The notes beneath the pieces are model-generated. The model did no database searches. It was not told the origin of the DNA and saw only the letters and a list, made by a program, of their open reading frames with translations. A stretch of 64,000 nt of DNA from an uncultured Eubacteriales bacterium (lineage in GTDB: Bacteria > Bacillota > Clostridia > Peptostreptococcales > Anaerovoracaceae). Position numbers and translations under genes: made by a program. The DNA is taken from NCBI GenBank assembly GCA_902786855.1, contig CADAEH010000011.1, positions 1 to 64,000 on the forward strand, written 5' to 3'. Of this stretch, positions 61,101 to 64,000 are shown piece after piece; the first letter of the stretch is position 1; each line of letters starts with the position of its first letter.

Positions 61101-63112
61101 AGACAGGACTGACAGAGGGCAAGAAATGCTCAGTCTGCGGCGTTACCCTTGTAGCTCAGGAGGAGACACCGGCTCTTGGACATGATCTGAGCAAGACTGC
61201 GGCAGTTGCACCGACCTGTACAGAGGATGGCAATATAGATTACTGGACATGCAGCAGATGCCATAAGGTGTTCCGTGATGCGGCTGGTGAACATGAGATC
61301 ACGGCTGCGGAAACAGTGGATAAGGCAACCGGCCATACCGAAGAAGTGATCCCTGCAGTAGCCGCGACCTGTACTGAGACAGGCTTGACTGAAGGCAAGA
61401 AATGCTCAGTATGCGGCGTGACTCTTGTAGCACAAGAAGTGGTCCCTGCCCTTAAACACGACTGGACTGACTGGACAGAAACAACTCCGGCATCCTGTAC
61501 ACAGGCGGGAGAAGAGCAGCGCGTCTGCAAGCGTGATTCTTCGCATATTGAAAAGCGTACTCTTGAGAAACTGCCTCATACAGAAGAGACTGTTGCTGGC
61601 AAGGCAGCGACCTGTACAGAGAACGGATTGACTGAAGGCAAGAAGTGCTCAGTCTGCGGTGCGACCCTCGTAGCCCAGGAAGAGATCCCGGCTCTGACAC
61701 ATGATTGGGGTGAGTGGATAACTGTAAAAGAAGCAACCGAAGATGAAGCGGGCTTAAAGACCAGGACCTGCAGCAGGGATCCATCACATGTCGAAGAAGA
61801 AGTAATACCGAAACTCACCCATGTCCATACTATCGTCCATGTCGAAGCAGCAGCCCCGACCTGCGAAGCGACAGGCAATATCGAATACTGGACATGCAGT
61901 AAATGCCATAAATATTTCAGCAATGAAAATGCTGCTGATGAGATAGAAGAAGCAGACACGATAGTTGCTAAGTCACCGCACACGTTCGGTGCCGGAACGG
62001 TAACGATTCCGCCGGAAGTCGGAAAAGAAGGCACCATCACTTATGCTTGCAGTGTCTGCGGAGCTGAGAAAAGCGAAACGATCCCGGCTCTGGAAGAGTC
62101 GCAGGCAGAGACTTTTGCAGAAATAGAAGAGACCCAGGCAGCGGTCGAAGACGCGATGATCGTTGCCGGAGATGTCACGGAGTCGTCCACTCAGGCCGAG
62201 TTCGACGAAGCCGCCAGCCAGACTGAAAGCGCAGTCACAGATACAGCGGCAGTTCTCGAGGAGGCGGAAACTGTTCTGGATTCAGCTGTTGAAACATACG
62301 GTGCGGATTCACCGGCTGCCGCTTATGCACGGGAAAAAGTGACTCAGGCCAAAACGATCCATGCGCAGGCTCTGCGAGCATCCGCGACGGTACAGTATGC
62401 AGCTGCAGGAGCAGCTTACAATGCCGCGCAAAAGGCGGCCGAGACTCCGGGCGCTGCAGCTGTTGAAGCAGCCGAGAATGCTGAGGCCGCTGCCAAGTCA
62501 GCTCAGGTCAAAGCACAGGCTGCCTGCGATGCCGCAAATGCAGTACTCGAGTCGGTCAGAGAGGCCGGATACGCTGAGGACAGCCCGGAATATCAGGCAG
62601 CGGAGCAGCTCGCAGCTGATGCCGCTTCAGAAAAAACAGCGGCTGACAAGCGTGTGACAGATGCTTCAAATGCTGTGAAAGCAGCCAAAGAAGCTGCCGC
62701 AAATCAGGGCGGCTCCGGTGACCAGGATGGATCAGGACAGGGAGCCGGCGGCCAGGCGATCAGCACAGGCGATCCTTCTGCAGCAGTTGCTGCAACCGAG
62801 CCTGCTGAAATACTCGATCTTCCGACGGTCAGGATCTCCAAGCCGAAAGCCGGCAAGAAGTCTGTCACCGTCAAGTGGAAGAAAGTCAGCAAGAAGAACA
62901 AAAAGAAGATCCAGGGCATCGAGATCCAGTACAGCTATGACGGCTTCAACACCATAGCCGGCACCAAGTACGGCAAGAAGACCAAGACATCACTCAGGAT
63001 CAAAGGTCTGAAGTCCAAAAAGAAATGCTGGATTCGTATCCGGGCTTATAAGAATGCGCCAGACGGCAAACACGTCTCCGCCTGGAAGAACAAGACCGTA
63101 AAAGTAAAATAA
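58115..63112 (+). CDS. Giant exported transglutaminase-like/LRR/Cys-repeat protein with FN3 tail
   Basis: The product has 1665 residues. ATG 58115 follows GGTGA and gives a signal peptide ending near TADAASD. Residues about 155-245 form a transglutaminase-like domain with a complete triad: C195 (KGICGDIS), H221 (HMHAW) and D236 (SDATFD). BspA-like LRRs follow (about 515-760). Residues about 900-1330 hold six or more repeats of about 45 residues with CxxC pairs ([19 protein letters not shown] ... ETPALGHDW). An Ala-rich coiled coil (about 1335-1550) and the KPKAGKK-type FN3 domain (ending in VKVK) complete it. It may crosslink or cleave surface proteins. The Cys repeats recall zinc- or disulfide-stabilised stalks. 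Confidence 0.9.
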   Translation: MFKKRLAFILITCALLVLGIQPVPTADAASDSIRVNDDVTVEKYYWQDTWDANQNNAYIDIVSGIFDMQTEISVHDDYINSEQLMNVAKRISQDFSTLDMVYFSGVSYTDDGYVDKVNMTYSGSYLVESDEQLHGMIRELADYTAFGRSFIDPTMTDLEKALFMHDFVSQRTLYEVNNHSVWGSAAVFMDHKGICGDISAAYDKMLYSANVPFGDAEGHMHAWTDIYVDGKWYVSDATFDSPSSPENVRYTPAKHTYFLRGCNNHYEDDFISRFECMDVYYTIPQYLIDSVDPEDPAQFWNFGDCESNLAYHVNEGDTHGSLYYLTKPNVFSSNRVLTVRDSLRSDAEVTTYPESKYEAIVSVHDTLYGLRDNAIYIIDWNTHEETQVGVLQDGAYNYTGDAGSDPGAQAFDKEASAITGIVADNGMLTARVAYADNTTGEFTACTYDKVVAFPAEDQVKAEVSGPSEDPVDILYGFDPSWSSSLMRAKCMVIGITDVFHHTDGYTFPDTVSGIRLTGIDYHAFEDVGPDQLAGELEFGYFLYNIGQYAFRNCTGISGDLDLSKACNANDFAFKGCTGLDGKVTLRPNETIPQGLFSGCTGIREVENLETADRIGDSAFRECTSLTGCLQFRDNVDIQGNAFRGCSNITIPSVLKATRISGYAFENCAKITGELSIPECTRIGEYAFTGTGITRLTDTDKVTEVQRGLLKDNRMTGILNFPALKNIRSEAFAVLNPQVTALRLSNPDTVVQYNDIGCFPYYADIPLFVVKDSAVENVIKQKYTYGVNYWYIDDVIASGELDNGVQWSIGADGNMNLSLADGVTERVTVGGYASDPAPWDQYKKFAENLNVQSELIALGSDAICGFDNLHNVNMTYGCTYEDDSFVNCGYLPAENITVGECAHVEVVIPAVAATCTETGLTEGKRCSRCGQILVEQEETPALDHDWGSGSITTQPTCTEAGVRTFTCSRCDATRTEPVDATGHTEEVIPAVAATCTETGLTEGKKCSVCGVTLVAQEETPALGHDLSKTAAVAPTCTEDGNIDYWTCSRCHKVFRDAAGEHEITAAETVDKATGHTEEVIPAVAATCTETGLTEGKKCSVCGVTLVAQEVVPALKHDWTDWTETTPASCTQAGEEQRVCKRDSSHIEKRTLEKLPHTEETVAGKAATCTENGLTEGKKCSVCGATLVAQEEIPALTHDWGEWITVKEATEDEAGLKTRTCSRDPSHVEEEVIPKLTHVHTIVHVEAAAPTCEATGNIEYWTCSKCHKYFSNENAADEIEEADTIVAKSPHTFGAGTVTIPPEVGKEGTITYACSVCGAEKSETIPALEESQAETFAEIEETQAAVEDAMIVAGDVTESSTQAEFDEAASQTESAVTDTAAVLEEAETVLDSAVETYGADSPAAAYAREKVTQAKTIHAQALRASATVQYAAAGAAYNAAQKAAETPGAAAVEAAENAEAAAKSAQVKAQAACDAANAVLESVREAGYAEDSPEYQAAEQLAADAASEKTAADKRVTDASNAVKAAKEAAANQGGSGDQDGSGQGAGGQAISTGDPSAAVAATEPAEILDLPTVRISKPKAGKKSVTVKWKKVSKKNKKKIQGIEIQYSYDGFNTIAGTKYGKKTKTSLRIKGLKSKKKCWIRIRAYKNAPDGKHVSAWKNKTVKVK
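60810..62090 (+). repeat. Coding repeats, Cys-rich CxxC modules
   Basis: The stretch [19 protein letters not shown] recurs with few changes at about 60846, 61088, 61367 and 61609 and in weaker form between. The spacing of about 240-280 nt between the closest copies shows a higher-order unit of two modules. Frequent recombination between copies is likely. Confidence 0.8.
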
Positions 63113-63185
63113 CAGACGCATAAACGGCAAACAGTTCTCCACCTGAAAGACAAAACAATAAAAAGCAAATATCGACTGTTGAAAA

Positions 63186-63212
63186 GGACCTGTATCAGAC
63201 AGGTTCTTTTCT
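63186..63212 (+). terminator. Rho-independent terminator
   Basis: GGACCTGT, ATCAG and ACAGGTTC pair with one G-U, followed by TTTTCTGTTTC. It ends the giant surface protein gene. Confidence 0.82.
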
Positions 63213-63354
63213 GTTTCAGACAATTTTGACCAGGTGTCCAATTTATTTCCCATGTTAAGAAGCCGAAGTATTGTATACTTATTTCATCAAATCCGTTACC
63301 GGATGACTTACGGCTTCACCGTGATGTGGAAGCCGGGAGATAGGAGATCCGTCG

Positions 63355-64000
63355 ATGAAAAAGTACATGAGAATGAATAAGATTATAAGAAGATTGCTTC
63401 TGACGGTTCTGACTGCCGCTGTGATAGTAGGGACTTTGCCTGCTATGACTGTGAATGTATCGGCAGCGAGCACACAGGGGCTGGAAACCAGAACGTATAC
63501 ACAGAGTGAGCTCCGCAATTACTATAAGAGCCACCCGGTCCAGAGACCTGACTATTCTTTTTCACAGCAGCCGAGTGTGTCTGCTCCGTATGCTCTGGGA
63601 GCCGTGTCCAATGACTGTCTGCAGGATGCACTCAATCTTCTGAACATATACAGAATGATTGCGGGAACAGAGCCTGTACAGATCACCCAGAATGCCCAGC
63701 GCTACGCTCAGGCGGGCGCGCTGAACTGTGCGATCAGAAATAACCTCGACCATTACCAGTCGACACCGTCTGATATGGATCCGGAGATGGCGGGATGGGC
63801 ACAGCATGGCATGCAGTATTCAAACCTTGCGGGAGGCGGAAGGTCTCTGACCGATACGATCACCAGATATATGCTGGAGACATACGGAGATCCTGCTTTT
63901 GGACACAGGCGCCATCTTTTGAAATATGACCTCAGCGAGGTAGGGTTTGGCGTGGCAGAATCGACTAAGGGCGATTGTTACATGTCTGCCTATGTCGGCA
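63355..64000 (+). CDS. Exported CAP (SCP/PR1) domain protein, cut by the window end
   Basis: The first 215 residues are visible. ATG 63355 follows AGGAGATCCGTCG. The signal peptide (RRLLLTVLTAAVIVGTLPAM) ends near NVSAAST. The CAP fold begins at about residue 95 with DALNLLNIYRMIAGTEPVQI and continues with LNCAIRNNLDHYQSTP, which carries the conserved cavity His. GHRRHLLKYDLSEVGFGVAES holds the second His region. Bacterial CAP proteins are secreted and of uncertain activity. The gene runs off the right edge, so any C-terminal FN3 or Big_2 domain cannot be seen. Confidence 0.85.
   Translation, partial: MKKYMRMNKIIRRLLLTVLTAAVIVGTLPAMTVNVSAASTQGLETRTYTQSELRNYYKSHPVQRPDYSFSQQPSVSAPYALGAVSNDCLQDALNLLNIYRMIAGTEPVQITQNAQRYAQAGALNCAIRNNLDHYQSTPSDMDPEMAGWAQHGMQYSNLAGGGRSLTDTITRYMLETYGDPAFGHRRHLLKYDLSEVGFGVAESTKGDCYMSAYVG

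Noticed and set aside
1-64000. tRNA or rRNA genes
   Set aside because: No cloverleaf with a GTTCGA-type arm or rRNA segment was recognised; the inspection was by eye, so a missed tRNA is possible.

Overview
The window reads as chromosomal DNA of an anaerobic, low-to-mid GC Gram-positive bacterium of the Clostridia (a gut or rumen Lachnospiraceae or Family XIII-like organism is my inference). The basis is strong AGGAGG-type ribosome binding sites, sigma-A-like promoters, hairpin terminators, and an unusually large set of Sec-exported surface proteins with bacterial Ig-like (Big_2), fibronectin type III (FN3), BspA-type leucine-rich, InlB-like, transglutaminase, subtilase and CAP domains. No LPXTG motif was seen. 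Many of the exported proteins instead end in a very basic FN3-like domain that finishes in VKVK, VKIK or similar. I found no rRNA, tRNA, CRISPR array or complete insertion sequence.

Layout. 1-8300 is a visibly AT-rich, accessory-looking segment: a surface protein (391-1563), an overlapping ATPase/TOPRIM pair (1814-4053) behind a consensus promoter, and an overlapping pair of a DUF6414-like protein and a Clp-type AAA+ ATPase (4184-6107) followed by a HEPN/Abi-like protein (6257-7114). It is bracketed by a 57-bp imperfect inverted repeat (42-98 and 7334-7390) and by a decayed metallophosphoesterase fragment. A NERD/zinc-finger protein follows. 8300-21300 holds a degenerate SGNH-like membrane protein, an enlarged RNase III with two dsRNA-binding-like regions, zinc-ribbon and cell-wall-hydrolase-like proteins, an IlvD/Edd dehydratase overlapping an Abi_C/HEPN-like gene, and an intact metallophosphoesterase. 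21400-39400 is mostly surface proteins (BspA-like LRR, Big_2/FN3, beta-propeller-like paralogues, a 1117-residue duplicated DUF6273/InlB protein), with a 691-residue HEPN protein at 29595-31670 and a decayed copy of its C-terminus at 33780-33926.

39900-44700 is a coherent sugar-nucleotide cluster: UDP-glucuronate 4-epimerase, a galacturonokinase-like GHMP kinase, a nucleotidyltransferase, and a UDP-glucose 6-dehydrogenase carrying an N-terminal helix-turn-helix domain. Together they could supply UDP-glucuronate and UDP-galacturonate by de novo and salvage routes. 44800-58000 carries more exported proteins, a subtilase, and a three-gene unit ending in a transmembrane Ser/Thr kinase with Ig-like ectodomains, converging on a GDPD-family gene. 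58100-64000 has a 1665-residue transglutaminase/LRR/Cys-repeat/FN3 protein and the start of a CAP-domain protein.

The most striking non-coding signal is a recurrent promoter: GAAyGgtttTg directly followed by TTGAAA, exactly 18 nt, then a GATACT-like -10. It occurs upstream of scattered genes on both strands (near 250, 24310, 25710, 33680, 51090, 51580, with variants near 11620, 46675 and 52785). It suggests a regulon of surface and zinc-ribbon proteins, and one member is a lone 57-residue helix-turn-helix protein at 51155-51328.
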